NCBI RefSeq assembly: GCF_905220565.1
Contig: NC_059401.1
Coordinates: 16,116,766 to 16,180,765, forward strand
Length of the DNA: 64,000 bases
Direction: 5' to 3'
From: Melitaea cinxia
Lineage: Eukaryota > Arthropoda > Insecta > Lepidoptera > Nymphalidae
Under the pieces are notes generated by a model. That model was not told the DNA's origin. It worked only from the letters and a program-made list of their open reading frames with translations, and searched no databases. How positions within the stretch are numbered: the stretch's first letter is position 1; every line of letters begins with the position of its first letter. Position numbers and translations under genes: made by a program. Below are positions 47,054 to 57,591 of the stretch, piece by piece.

Positions 47054-47077
47054 TCGCTTCAGCCTGTAATATCCCAC
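46697..47077 (-). CDS. Unrecognised 126-codon open frame, probably not a gene
   Basis: It opens with Met just inside the 3' end of a type B SINE and runs into AT-rich DNA, giving a basic protein (for example GTAKRRRSKTDRYKALIE and KSYKAKILGKYFLNF). I recognise no domain. By a rough stop-codon estimate for this composition, one frame of this length is expected by chance in 64 kb, and the start codon lies in a mobile element. Kept only because it is among the longest frames here. Confidence 0.1.
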   Translation of the reverse strand: MGYYRLKRNSRVQKSNNQAFVSRGTAKRRRSKTDRYKALIELLYLCIIEITSTVSIQTPDLKSEKVLKAWVKTRGTSRTGIDYSRLKFLAIMEFERLFLRLNIKSYKAKILGKYFLNFVIRNAEFF

Positions 47078-47213
47078 TGTTGGACACAGGCTTCTTTCCC
47101 CATGCAGGAGAAGGATCAGAGCTTAATCCACCACGCTCCTCCAATGCGGGTTGGCGGATATATTCCCTACTATGAGTAACGATCGCTATCAGGTGTACAT
47201 GATAACAACCAGG
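47054..47213 (-). mobile_element. Type B SINE, 3' half
   Basis: CGCTTCAGCCTGTAATATCC, CACTGTTGGACACAGGC, CATGCAGGAGAAGGATCAG, GCTTAATCCACCACGCTCC and ATATATTCCCTACTATGAG match the body and tail of the type B SINE. The match ends after GATAACAACCAGG, so the tRNA head is missing. Confidence 0.85.
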
Positions 47214-47299
47214 AAAATATTTTTATTATATGATGTAACAAAAAAATTATACTTAACGAAATTTTTCCTTTATCTGTGCCATAAGAAGTTGCTTTGTAC

Positions 47300-47576
47300 T
47301 AACTTCCAAAATTTTGAGTTCACGGGAAGTACCCTGTAGGTTTTGATTCCCTTGCGAGTGTCGAAAATTCGTAGCATAAACGGCTGTATCTTTTGATTGC
47401 GTTGGCTTAGAAGTTCGATTTTTTCACAGCTACAAGAGACAGTAAACTCTGAGTATTTGATATGAATTTCAGCTTGATACATCCACGCCTTCCTGAGGAA
47501 AAGGTTCTTGACAGACAGACGGACAACGAAGTATAAGGTTTCCGTTTTTTTCCTTTTGAGGTACGGAAGCCTAAAA
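47300..47576. repeat. Common lepidopteran interspersed repeat, copy 1
   Basis: CATAAACGGCTGTATCTTTT, GATTGCGTTGGCTTAGAAG, TTTTTTCACAGCTACAAGAG, CTTGACAGACAGACGGACAA and TCCTTTTGAGGTACGGAAGC occur in order and end in CCTAAAA. The last two blocks recur at 59220-59286. Familiar in lepidopteran genomes; class not assigned. Confidence 0.65.
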
Positions 47577-48773
47577 AAGGGATTTCAAATATTTGCCTAC
47601 AGTGTGGTTGGATTTTATGAAATGTGAAAGAATCTTGAGATAAATCTATTATTAACTAGTTGAACGAACAGATAATCTTCTTTCTTGAACGCAAAAAGTT
47701 TAAACAGTCGTGCAATTTTTTTACTTTTTTTCCTTTTAATTCCGTTTTTCTTATTAGTTCAACTGTTTTCGAGTTTTTCCCATAGCAATATATTTAGCGA
47801 TTCAACTTTATTTACATAGTTGTATTCGCATTTATCATTTAGAAGAAGCTACCCATAAAACTGATCTAGTAGTCAATTGATTTCCTGTATTCTTTGACGT
47901 CATTGAAACATCGAGGTAGTCGGATTCGCACGCGTCAGCCGAATCCAAGCCTAGCAAATAAAATGAGTACACCCGGGGGCAACAGTAGAAAATTGGAACT
48001 GTCATTTTCGCTCTTTTTCAATGTTTGGCGCGGCGTGGCCGCTTCAAACGCGATAGGATTCGGTAGGTGCGCGCCGCCGCCGGCTACCGGCTTACCTGCA
48101 CTCGTTTGACAGGAATCCCGGGAAATAACCAATTGGTCATATTTAAATATTCCTCATTTGTAACGAAATTTTAATTTTTTTTCTTATTTGATTGTTAAAA
48201 ATTTAAAATTGTATTTTAAACTTTAGTATACGATTTGGAAAACAATGCAGATGAAAATAATTTATCAGTATAAGAGAATTTGACTTCTTGTTGTCTCATA
48301 TCAACCAGTTTTAATATAATTTTATTTTTATTTCAGTTATATTTGAAATGAAAAAGGTTTTATATTGCTTATTTTTTAATATTTAAAATTATGCAAGTAT
48401 ATTTTAATATAACTTTTATCAACTATATTTGATACAAGGACGATGATTATTCTATACTAATCCTAGTACGAGTATTATCTAACAGTAATTTGATAACAAT
48501 AGTAGGCCTGTACTAAGATAATACATCAAGCTATATTATCAGAACACAATAATAGCATCTAATTGGCCATTAATTAGCTACTGTTCTGTATTGTTTACAG
48601 ATAAAGTAAAACAAAATATTTAGTATATCACTGACAATACGCAAAATGAACAGAATACGTAGAAAAGTTTAAAAATAGTTTGAAATCAAATTGGAAATAT
48701 GACGCATGAAAGTTAAACCAGAAGCAGCGCCGAAAAAAAAAAAAAACTCTGACTGGTAGCCAAAAAATTGCTG
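47577..48773. other. Unassigned stretch with a marked GC-rich island
   Basis: The island at about 47900-48120 includes GGTGCGCGCCGCCGCCGGC and sits in otherwise AT-rich DNA. Overlapping frames of 71 (plus) and 65 (minus) codons cross it; neither is recognised. It could be a first exon or promoter of an unseen gene, or an old repeat. Confidence 0.3.
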
Positions 48774-48777
48774 TTAA

Positions 48778-48794
48778 CCCTAAACTTGGCAGCG
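48778..48794 (+). repeat. Left terminal inverted repeat of the piggyBac-like element
   Basis: CCCTAAACTTGGCAGCG, next to TTAA. Perfect reverse complement of the right terminus. Similarity stops after this 17th base. Confidence 0.95.
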
Positions 48795-49205
48795 ATAAAA
48801 GTGATCGATTTATTATATATTTTTTAATCTATATAGTTAATAAGGCATAATAATATATGAGAAAAATCTAAAAAAAAATATTTTTTTATATATTATGATA
48901 TATAGCATGTATCTTATAAGATACATTGCCAAGTCTTCTACATTTTATTTGAAAATCAATGTGTATCCTTAAAGATACATTGCCTAGGGAAGAGAGAAAA
49001 ATAATTTTTTTTAAGACACAGTACTTTAATATGACATGACTTTTTAAACATGAAGTATGAAGAATAATAATGCTTATTAACATCTTTTTTCACGTCAGAA
49101 CAATTACAAAACAAAACCTAAAAAATTAACGTACTTTTTTCTATCATGGCACACATAAAATGTGTTTTCTGTGCCTTCTACCTTCCTTCTTCCTACGACC
49201 TTCCG

Positions 49206-50114
49206 TCATAAATCGACTATCAAACAACTAAGACGAACACTTTCAAGAAATGGTCGGATTTTGTAATATCGATCACCGTTGTCTCGTAGATTATCTGCAA
49301 AATGCAGATATCTTCGAATTTGCTGGAACCGTTTAATGCTCATTACATCAGCTACTTTATCGAATTTTAAAAAGGCTGACCAATAGTCAGTAGTATTGTA
49401 CGCCAACAATGTACCTTTTAATTGGAAATGGTACAAGGTCGTTTGTTCCACCATCATTTGTATTATATCGTCAGGTAGGAAGATAGCAAAATATTCTGCA
49501 GGAGACTGTGTATTAAGAGGTTTGCTAAATATTTTTCGATTTCTGCATTCCCACGAAAATGTTGGGTTGTCCATTTTTTTTCTAGGTTTTTTGTTTGAAG
49601 GATTTTTATGACAACTGTAGATTTTTTTCAATCCGGACTGAGTTGCATTAGAAGAGGAAACGGCCGAACAACAGCTCAAGCTATTTGTTGCAACTGATGG
49701 TAAGTGTGGATTTATGTCAGAAACTGCTACATTATGTTGGAACTGTACATTTCGAGCAGCTGGAGAATTAGACTGTACTAATGGAGTCAGAGGTGAATGT
49801 GTTGGAGCCAGTGGACTACACGTAGTAACATCAGGACAAGACGAAGTTGATGTAGGTAGAACGACTGATTGATTTCCATCTTTAGTTGATACTACAATTT
49901 CGTCTGTTTCGCTATCATTGTCTAAAAGCAAATGTAAGTTTTCTAACGATGGAGCTTTAGATGGAACAGGTGAGCTGTCAGAATCAGATATATGTGCAGG
50001 AAGTTTTAATTCGTCTTCCAAAGTTTCGCTTTTTTCTAAATATGAATCTGCTCCTGGCTTAGTTACTAATGCCAAAATTCGCTGAGATCTTGTGATTGAT
50101 TGCAAACCATGAAA
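49206..50114 (-). pseudogene. piggyBac-type transposase, N-terminal part only
   Basis: About 300 codons are open from 50114 to a TGA at 49206-49208. Residues 1-170 are acidic and Ser/Pro/Thr-rich, as in the poorly conserved N-terminus of this family (SDSDSSPVPSKAPSLENLH). From about residue 200 the family start is recognisable: SPAEYFAIFLPDDIIQMM, then DYWSAFLKF and SIKRFQQIRRYLHFADN near 256-272, then KIRPFLESVRLSC. The segment between LKG and DYWS looks shortened. The frame stops before the catalytic aspartates, which would follow, and no continuation is seen in the 400 bp down to the terminus. There is no ATG in frame at the start; a TAA closes the frame at 50115-50117, so the first part would have come from an upstream exon or been lost. 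Confidence 0.85.
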
Positions 50115-50712
50115 TTATTTAATGATAAAACAACGTAGAAGATTCAAACAAGACTTAATTAACTAAATAGTGTTTATTTTATTAATTATGTCAAGAAAAA
50201 GATAAAAAAAATGTATTTATTTATTTCACCGAATCACTGGCAATGCATCCAAAAATGCACATTACCACTCTCAAGCAATAATATTCGTAACATGGCAATG
50301 TATCTCTAAGTGCACACGACAAAATCAATGTAATCCGTCAATGAAACTGGCAATGTGCATTTATGGATACATCAGGAAAGACGTCTGTATTTTACCAGGA
50401 AATTAAACTATTTACTATCAGATACAAATTAAAACCTATAGTTCAATTATTTAACTATAAAATAAATACATTAGCTACTTCCTATATAAGCAAAATAAGA
50501 AAATTTTGTGAATTCTTACCTTGAGCCTCGTAGCCGCACGCGCAGGGTCCGAGATCTTGCGAGCTACTGTCAAATTGTGTAACCAGGGCACAAAAATATA
50601 TTTATTGGTAGAAAGTTTATAACTCATGCTACCATTATATGACAAAAATATATTATAAAGCAATCGCTGTAACCCAGCAGATTTTTTTAAATAAAATGTG
50701 CATTATTAGATA

Positions 50713-50729
50713 CGCTGCCAAGTTTAGGG
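50713..50729 (-). repeat. Right terminal inverted repeat of the piggyBac-like element
   Basis: Read on the minus strand it is identical to the left terminus over 17 bp and is followed by TTAA at 50730-50733. Confidence 0.95.
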
Positions 50730-50733
50730 TTAA

Positions 50734-52807
50734 ACAAAACGAGTCTCGATATTTGCGAAAATATATTGAATATGTACAAAAATTAACATTAATATGTTAG
50801 AAAGGAATCGATCGGAAAAAATCACTGATTAATTTATATTACCATTACAAGCTGGTAATAACGACTTACAACTTCGATTTTTAAAAACAAAAAAAAAAAA
50901 AAATTTATATGCAGTTTAAATTTTATTTAGTCATTTTGTGGTTTCAGGATTAAAATTTAATTGACACACTGACATATGGTTCAATGACTCTAATGGCATT
51001 GTTAATGTCACCATAATATAATAGTTTTGTAATCAACTAAAGCTTAACATTGTTGTGACAGACATTAATATTAATTTTTAGTTTAGAAAGTTTAAAAAAT
51101 ATTTTCATTTGAATATATTCAATTAAATGTACTAGAACAGCTGGGAAAAGAATCGATATGGATTAAGGATTAGAACTTAACCCGATATGTTATTGCTCTT
51201 TCTGATCGTCATCTGGTTTCCATGACAACAAGTAATACGATGAATTAACGTGAAGAGCTCCTCCGTTTGACCCACAGGGACAAATCTAGAAACATATATT
51301 TGTAAATATCGTCTGTAGTAACGGAACCGTCACGATATACAATACGTAATAATAATAATTACTTATATATTTAGCATGCACACACGCTCGACTGTACATA
51401 ACGTAGGCAACTTAAAGGATGGGTTTTAGGTAGTAGACTACTGATATACATTTTTTTAATACATACATAATAACTATATATAAATATATATATATATAAT
51501 ACACTTAGATTCGAAGTGGGAATCTAAGTAACAACCCTGAAGCGTAAAGGAAGGTTACCAATTGTGTCAACGGGCAATACTATACCAGAAATCGTATCAA
51601 GATAACAAAATCAAAAATAGAACAAAAAAATATCGCCGCTTCAATGTGTTACATGTAACTATAACAATTAATTACACCAACACATTTAACGCACACATAT
51701 AGCACACATTTACACGTGCAAACACGTAGACGTATAGCACACACGCATAATCTCCGATCTTCAGAAGCCGCCCTTTAATACTGTCTTCCTCGTAATTATA
51801 GAACCGTAATTGATTTGCTTTGTATGCGGATTACCATTTAATTAGCGTGTAATGTTAGACCTTGTATTGGTGTGAAGGCAGACGATATAGGACATCGTGT
51901 CTGTAATTATGACGACGTGAGGTATTAAATTATTTATCAATTAAGACTATTAAGACTTATTATGTTAATTCAAATTTAATGTTTCTGTGTGTGTGTGAAC
52001 TTTTAAAAGTCGAAACGAGAGGCCAAAGTTATATTGTGTTGCGTTGTACAAGTACATTGTATTGTAACTTTTTAATAAGTTTAACGCTTGTTATTGTATG
52101 ACGGGGTTAGTTACACGATACTTCTTATAATTCAACATATTTTTGTTACTAAAATAAAAAATAAAATAAAATAAAATACTGTTTAGTTAATTTATTTCTT
52201 GGTTAATTAAAGGCATTAATATGTTTAATTCAAACTGCTAACCACCTAAACAATCATAATCAAACAATATAATTATAATTTATTCATAATCATCATTATA
52301 GCCTATAAAAAACATTTGTCAAAATCGAACCTACGAATGCTAGCGTATTAGCTGCTGTAAGCACTCAGCTTACGCCTCGTCCATGGGAATAACAAACAGT
52401 TACAATTATATTACTAATATCCTCTTGTTAAGTTTTTTTTATGAAAAAAATCGTTAACATACTCGCGTTAGAACAAAAAAAAAATCACGTCAAAAAATTA
52501 TAAAAAGCTAACGTTATGGGTATTAACATGAATAATAAAAAAATGTACATTTAAGTATCATAAAGCGATGTTATAGAAAGTAAATAGGGGAAAAGCGTCC
52601 CAAAGGGGACAGAGTGCGTAGGCCTTGATAATGCCTTACCGTATCTGGAAGAGCCATCAGTGATAAGATGCGAGATTATTTTATTGGGATATGAATTTAT
52701 GTGAACTCTCTTTAGAGATAAAAAATGATTTTATTAAAAGCGGTTTGTGTTTGTATTTTTATTAACTGTTTCATGAAATATTATATATACTTATCTATTT
52801 TTGTCGC
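50734..52807. other. Long AT-rich stretch without recognised genes
   Basis: A5-pentamer tract AAATAAAATAAAATAAAATA near 52150 and a (TA)n-like run at 51479-51500. At 52321-52385 the minus strand has a B-box-like GGTTCGATTTT that may be a decayed tRNA-derived piece. Nothing else. Confidence 0.35.
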
Positions 52808-53175
52808 ATTCAGATAGTAACATCCCACTATTGGGTATAGACCTCCTTTTCCTGTAGTTAGTTAGTAGTAATTTAGTGTTTTTCTTCTTCTTCTGGAGGA
52901 GAAGTATTGAAGCTTAAACCACTACGCTATTCCACTGCGGTTTAGCGGATATATTCCCTACTATGAGTAACGATTGCTATCAGGTATTTATCATTAAAAT
53001 CAGGACCGATGGCTTACCGTGCTCTCCGAGGCACGGTGGGGAAACCCACAAGGACAAATCGAAATCGGAAATAAATATTTGTACAAATACAAATATCCAT
53101 CCCGAGTGGGAATCGAACCCACAAACCGTCAGGGCTTTAGGCGATTACTCGCACCCCTCCACAAGAGCGGTTGTT
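52808..53175 (-). mobile_element. tRNA-headed SINE, type B, with a 45-bp insert in the tail
   Basis: The head has B box sequence at 53105-53123 (GTGGGAATCGAACCCAC), the body CTCCGAGGCACGGTGGGG and GGATATATTCCCTACTATG, the tail a TAACATCCCACTATTGG block. Between CTCCTTTTCC and GGAGGAGAAG about 45 bp are inserted (about 52852-52894), containing TAGTTAGTTAGTAG and TTCTTCTTCTTCT. The rest follows the copy at 2162-2500. Short frames (65-76 codons) are repeat translations. Confidence 0.8.
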
Positions 53176-54997
53176 ATCTATTTGCGAAGCTAGTATCAAT
53201 TATAACATTAATTTGAAACATTTTACTAGAAAGGGAGACTTAAGAACGTTTAGCAAAAAAAAAAAATATTGTTCTGTTCTGAAATATAAATATGTATTAT
53301 ACTGTAAAATTCTTAAATCAATTTTAGAACAATCATGCGAAATAAATAGCTATCAAAATGATCAATAAAGAATATATTTCAAACGCTATTTTAGCTGTAA
53401 AGTAATATCCAAAAATTTCAAGTCTTTCTTACGGAGCAACCAAATGCTATTGGCATGCTATAATTAATGCCTTAACATTGTCGTTAGATCACGCAAGGTG
53501 TGATATCATCATGAATACATAAACAGCTAATAATTGTATGCAGATGAAGGAGGCTGAGTGATATTCCATAAATTCTTTATTCCGAAGCTGATGAAATGGA
53601 ATACTCTACAAGCACAGATAAGTTCTGGTCTATATGTAATATCCAAATCTTAACAATTTAATATAGTTTACCTATTTTAGTTTTATTTGGTACAAGAAAA
53701 CTTTGTATAAAGTAGTCCACTAGCAGATCATATTTAATTTATTCAAGAATTCATGTCGTGTCAGTGAACAAGCATAGATAAAAAAAAAAAAAAATGTAGA
53801 AATGGAACATGAAATAAATAATATTAATTATACATTGTACGTTAAAATATAATTTCTTAAGTAAAATAATTATTTCACAAGTGTAATTAGTTAATACAGT
53901 CAAATAAAATATAAACTTACGCATTTAATTTTGGTTAAGAAAGCACACCTTTATCAATTTAAATTTCTACATCCAAAAGTCTAGATTTCCTAAGAAAATT
54001 TCTATTCTGTCTCGAGGTATAATCCGTCTAAATTAAGGAGCATATCTAGCGACTAGTTGTCCTTGACCATGATGTATCTATCTCTCAGGGGCCGCAAGCA
54101 AATTCAATCTGTATCCCGCACTCCCAAATCACCTGAACACTTTCCGAAGCAGGCATTACGTTGGGAGCAAATCTCATTTGGATACATTTACCATCTCAGA
54201 CGGTACGTTACATTCTGTCTCTAATGTATCTTGTTTGTAGGATTTAAAAGTTTAGTTGTCTTCGAATTTCGAATGATCAATTTCATTATTTTTTAGTATT
54301 ATTACGTGTCATTTCGCGACAGATATGATCGAACGCAAAACGCAAACGTCAATACGATAACCTTGATTACTTTATTTTGCTAGAGGATAATTCTGAATAA
54401 CTTTTATGGTTGTATTCTATTTAAGTAATATGTCCTTCAATGTGCTAAAATTATAAAATTGGTAATTTTATAATTTTAGCACATTGATTGCATTGGTAAC
54501 TTAAAATTACACACACATCAAAATTACTTTAAAAAGTGCTATTTCAATAAAGAAATGAACACTCGAATTGTCGTCTGGAATTAGAAGTTTATTGAAAAGT
54601 TAAGTAAGATATATTCGAGGTGCATTCATCTTTTTACTTTCGAAGTAAAAGCTTGAAATTGAGCGAGAACGTAATAGCAGTGTTGCTCATACAGACATAA
54701 TATATCTTGCTTTGTCCTGCTCAATGTGGAGACGGAGCACGACAGTAGCATACTGATGTGTTACTTTTAAAATTTATTACTGAGCCTCTGGGTAGAGAAG
54801 ACGTGCCAACGGGCTAAGTTTGTCGATAAATCGCCGAGAACATTAAATACAATCAGGATAAAATTAGGACAAAAAAAAAATCGTGAATGATAAAAAATGT
54901 GCTTTTTATTATTTTTGAGTCGAGTTATGATGTTGTTGAGTAGGGGTATTTAAAACTCAATATATATGGACATATTGAACCATAGAACATTGTATAC
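53176..54997. other. AT-rich stretch without recognised genes
   Basis: Contains the perfect hairpin at 54437-54487. A modest GC patch at 54080-54180 has no long frame. Confidence 0.35.
54437..54487. repeat. Perfect 24-bp inverted repeat with 3-nt loop
   Basis: 54437-54460 is the exact reverse complement of 54464-54487, loop GGT. The outer arm is TCAATGTGCT and the inner arm AAAATTATAAAATT. The arms are too close-spaced for a typical microRNA precursor, so a cruciform-type palindrome or a remnant of an inverted duplication is more likely. Confidence 0.95.
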
Positions 54998-55080
54998 GCT
55001 TTATCCTGTAATATCCCATCCAGGGGGCCCCATATATTCCCCATGCAGGAGAAGGTTCAGAGCTGAGACCACGCTGAGAG
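54998..55080 (-). mobile_element. Type B SINE tail fragment, internally deleted
   Basis: CCTGTAATATCCCATC, CCATGCAGGAGAAGGTTCAG and AGCTGAGACCACGCTGAG match the SINE 3' end, with several bases missing and CAGGGGGCCCC in place of the usual GGGCATAGGCCTC block. Confidence 0.6.
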
Positions 55081-57423
55081 AGAACATTGAATAGTAAGTA
55101 CTAATTAATCAAAAACTTCATAGAATATTAACGATAAATTAATGTTAAATGTATCTTAATGAAAATATGAGGATTGGCACTAAAGCAGTTTAAAGTCAAA
55201 TGTAAAATATTAAATTAATATCTTCTATTTCCAACGTATATTCGTTTACAATATCAAGTTAAACTTTAAATGCAGAAAAACGGTATCTTAAACAAGATAA
55301 GAACATCACTGATTTGTCGATAACAGGCAAACATCGAACAGCACTATCGCGTCGCCGTTGGTGAATAAGAAGTAATGAGTTTTCTTTTCCAACGTGCCAC
55401 CTGACTTCTGGTCTCGCCGACGCCTCGACTTTACTAAACAAGATTAAAATCATTTTTTTTTTCTTACACCAACTATTCCCTTTACCCTATTCACCTCGAA
55501 GAAATTCTGTCTGGCTTTTGAAGTCTCTCAAACGATGTTTGTCATGACATTCGAGTGCTTAACCCATTGCGAAAGGTTCTTTTATTTAGATTAAGATGTT
55601 TCATTTTTGTTTACTTTAAGAAATCGTTTGGGCAAACGTAAATAGTAGAATCAGAGGGATACAATCAAAGCAGGTACTTCAGAATTGCCTTAAGCTTTCA
55701 TTTAATGTATAATATTGCTGGTTTTATAAATAAAATGTTTCGTTTATAAAGTAAAAGGGAAGGCCACGGTGCTTGTAAAGGGTTGTCTTGACGACTTGTT
55801 CTTTTATATTCAACGATCTTCTTCATGATAAATTTCTTCAAAAAGAACTTAACTTGATATCATAAAATTATAAGCTTAGGAATTTCAAAGATAAAAAATA
55901 TGAATTTATGAAAGAAAATAAAAACAGGTCTTCGCATTTCACATCGTAAATTAAGAAATGAATTATAATTTAGCAAACGTATTTATATAATCAAATATTC
56001 TTGGTTAATGACGAGAGGCACGCCTGAAATCCCGATTTTCATACTTAAAGACTAAGTTTTGTGATTTCATGGTTATAATTTTTTTGTAATAAAATTTTCT
56101 ATGTGTAATATGAATGACAATAATATACGAGAAATTTCTATATAAAGAGCTTGCCTACATTTCTCATAGCTTCCGTCCATGTTTTCTGTTGGAAATTTAT
56201 CTGTTCCGTTAGAAAACCAGATTACTAAGTTCTGATAATAGGTAGTAATTAAAATACTTCGGCTCTATTGTAACTTTTATGTTACAGATTAATAACTTGT
56301 TAGCGCTTATCTAAACATGCTTGATAACTTACTTGATCTCTAGGCAATAGATTTAATTAAAATTTAACGTGTTAAGAAGAAAATGAAGATGAAATTTTAA
56401 GTAAAATATTTTGATTTTTCAAATTTTTTATATATATCGACCGATCTTTATCGAAACTCGTTAGATATTTGGATATAAAGTTACATCGAAACGGATTTAA
56501 GTGAGTTCAGAGAGTCATTAAAATAAATGTTTTCATTGAACTTCGAAAACTCATTAATGGTAAAAATAATTCGTTTTCTTCATATACTTTTTACAATTTT
56601 TCAATACCATTTTTTCTTGTAATTTAACTCTTGTATACATTTATGCAAAGAATTTAAAACAAGATTTTTTTTTTGTTTTGATATTTAACATTATTATACA
56701 TTTATTCAAAGCGCTTAAAGCAAGAATAGCGTAAATCGTGTATACACGCGTACGTTGACTGGTGCTACGAATTCCTACAATATTTACTAAGCTCGAAATG
56801 TTGAAGCCCACCGTCACCAGTGGAAACTATATGGAATCAATTATCACAATGAACTATTGTATGTTCAAAATCTCGACCCTGATAAAACGAAGATTATATC
56901 AAAATTCGGGTAACATTGACATGAAGTAATAGAGGTTATCGACCGAAAATTGAGCTGCAATAACATCCTCTACCGTAGTCAACGAAAAGGTTTTATTACA
57001 CAGATAGATAGATGTTCCCGTAACAGTGTTTATAAACTACGTCCATTCTAATAATTCAGCCAAATTGTAGCAATCACTGATGATTCTGATTTATCGGGTC
57101 GAGGATTAAATTCGTAATGGCGTTCATTCAGTCCTATAATTATACCCTCATTCATAGGCTGTCTAATGAATTATTGTTGTTTGAAAGAAGAGTCGTGAAA
57201 GTGGATTTAATTTTGTATCCTTTGAATATTAAAAGTTTATCTATTTAGGGTTTTGCGTGATTTGAATTTCGTAACATTTCATTGGTTATTTTAACTGTTT
57301 GTGTTTAGGGATTTAAATCATAAAAAAATGTGTTTTATTCATACACACGGTCGTCTATTGCTAACGTAAGCAAGTTATTTTAAATAACATTCAACTGATT
57401 CGCTTTATATTTTTATTGATAAA
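55081..57423. other. Long AT-rich stretch without recognised genes
   Basis: A modest GC patch at 55320-55430 overlaps a 64-codon minus-strand frame (55259-55453), not recognised. Nothing else. Confidence 0.4.
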
Positions 57424-57540
57424 CTAGCTGTATTTTGTGGCTATGCTTTTTAATTATTTTTTTTTTTTTGTCGTACCAACTCAGAAACCTTAGTGAGCTC
57501 AAGCACAACGCTTTACTGAAGATTACGACATTGTCGAAAT

Positions 57541-57545
<5 letters not shown>
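57424..57545. repeat. Interspersed repeat, copy 2 of the family at 886-1035
   Basis: ACTAGCTGTATTTTGTGGC, then a T13 run, CGTACCAACTCAGAAACC, GAGCTCAAGCACAACGC, running into a TA microsatellite. Confidence 0.6.
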
Positions 57546-57590
<45 letters not shown>

Positions 57591-57591
57591 C
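57543..57591. repeat. TA dinucleotide microsatellite
   Basis: About 20 uninterrupted AT/TA units, then ATGTATATAT. It follows the repeat at 57424 directly, and may have grown from that repeat's end. Confidence 0.95.

Larger units (their letters stand above)
48774..50733 (-). mobile_element. piggyBac-like element with intact ends, 1,952 bp plus TTAA on both sides
   Basis: TTAA stands at 48774-48777 and 50730-50733. Directly inside are the perfect inverted termini CCCTAAACTTGGCAGCG (48778-48794) and its reverse complement (50713-50729). TTAA target duplication with termini starting CCC is the signature of piggyBac elements. The inside holds an incomplete transposase on the minus strand and several copies of a subterminal motif. 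Because the catalytic part is missing, the element could only move with transposase from another copy. Intact TTAA and termini argue for a fairly recent insertion. Confidence 0.92.

Noticed and set aside
46697..47077. 126-codon frame as a gene
   Set aside because: Starts inside a SINE tail, no domain recognised, and length is within chance for AT-rich DNA of this size. Listed only at very low confidence.
52321..52385. Possible minus-strand tRNA or SINE head (GGTTCGATTTT)
   Set aside because: Only a weak B box is recognisable; no acceptor or anticodon stem could be drawn.
54437..54487. MicroRNA precursor
   Set aside because: The loop is only 3 nt and the stem perfectly paired and A/T-rich, unlike animal precursors, which have longer imperfect stems and larger loops.
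57543..57591. TA run as a functional terminator or origin
   Set aside because: A plain dinucleotide microsatellite next to a repeat end is sufficient explanation.
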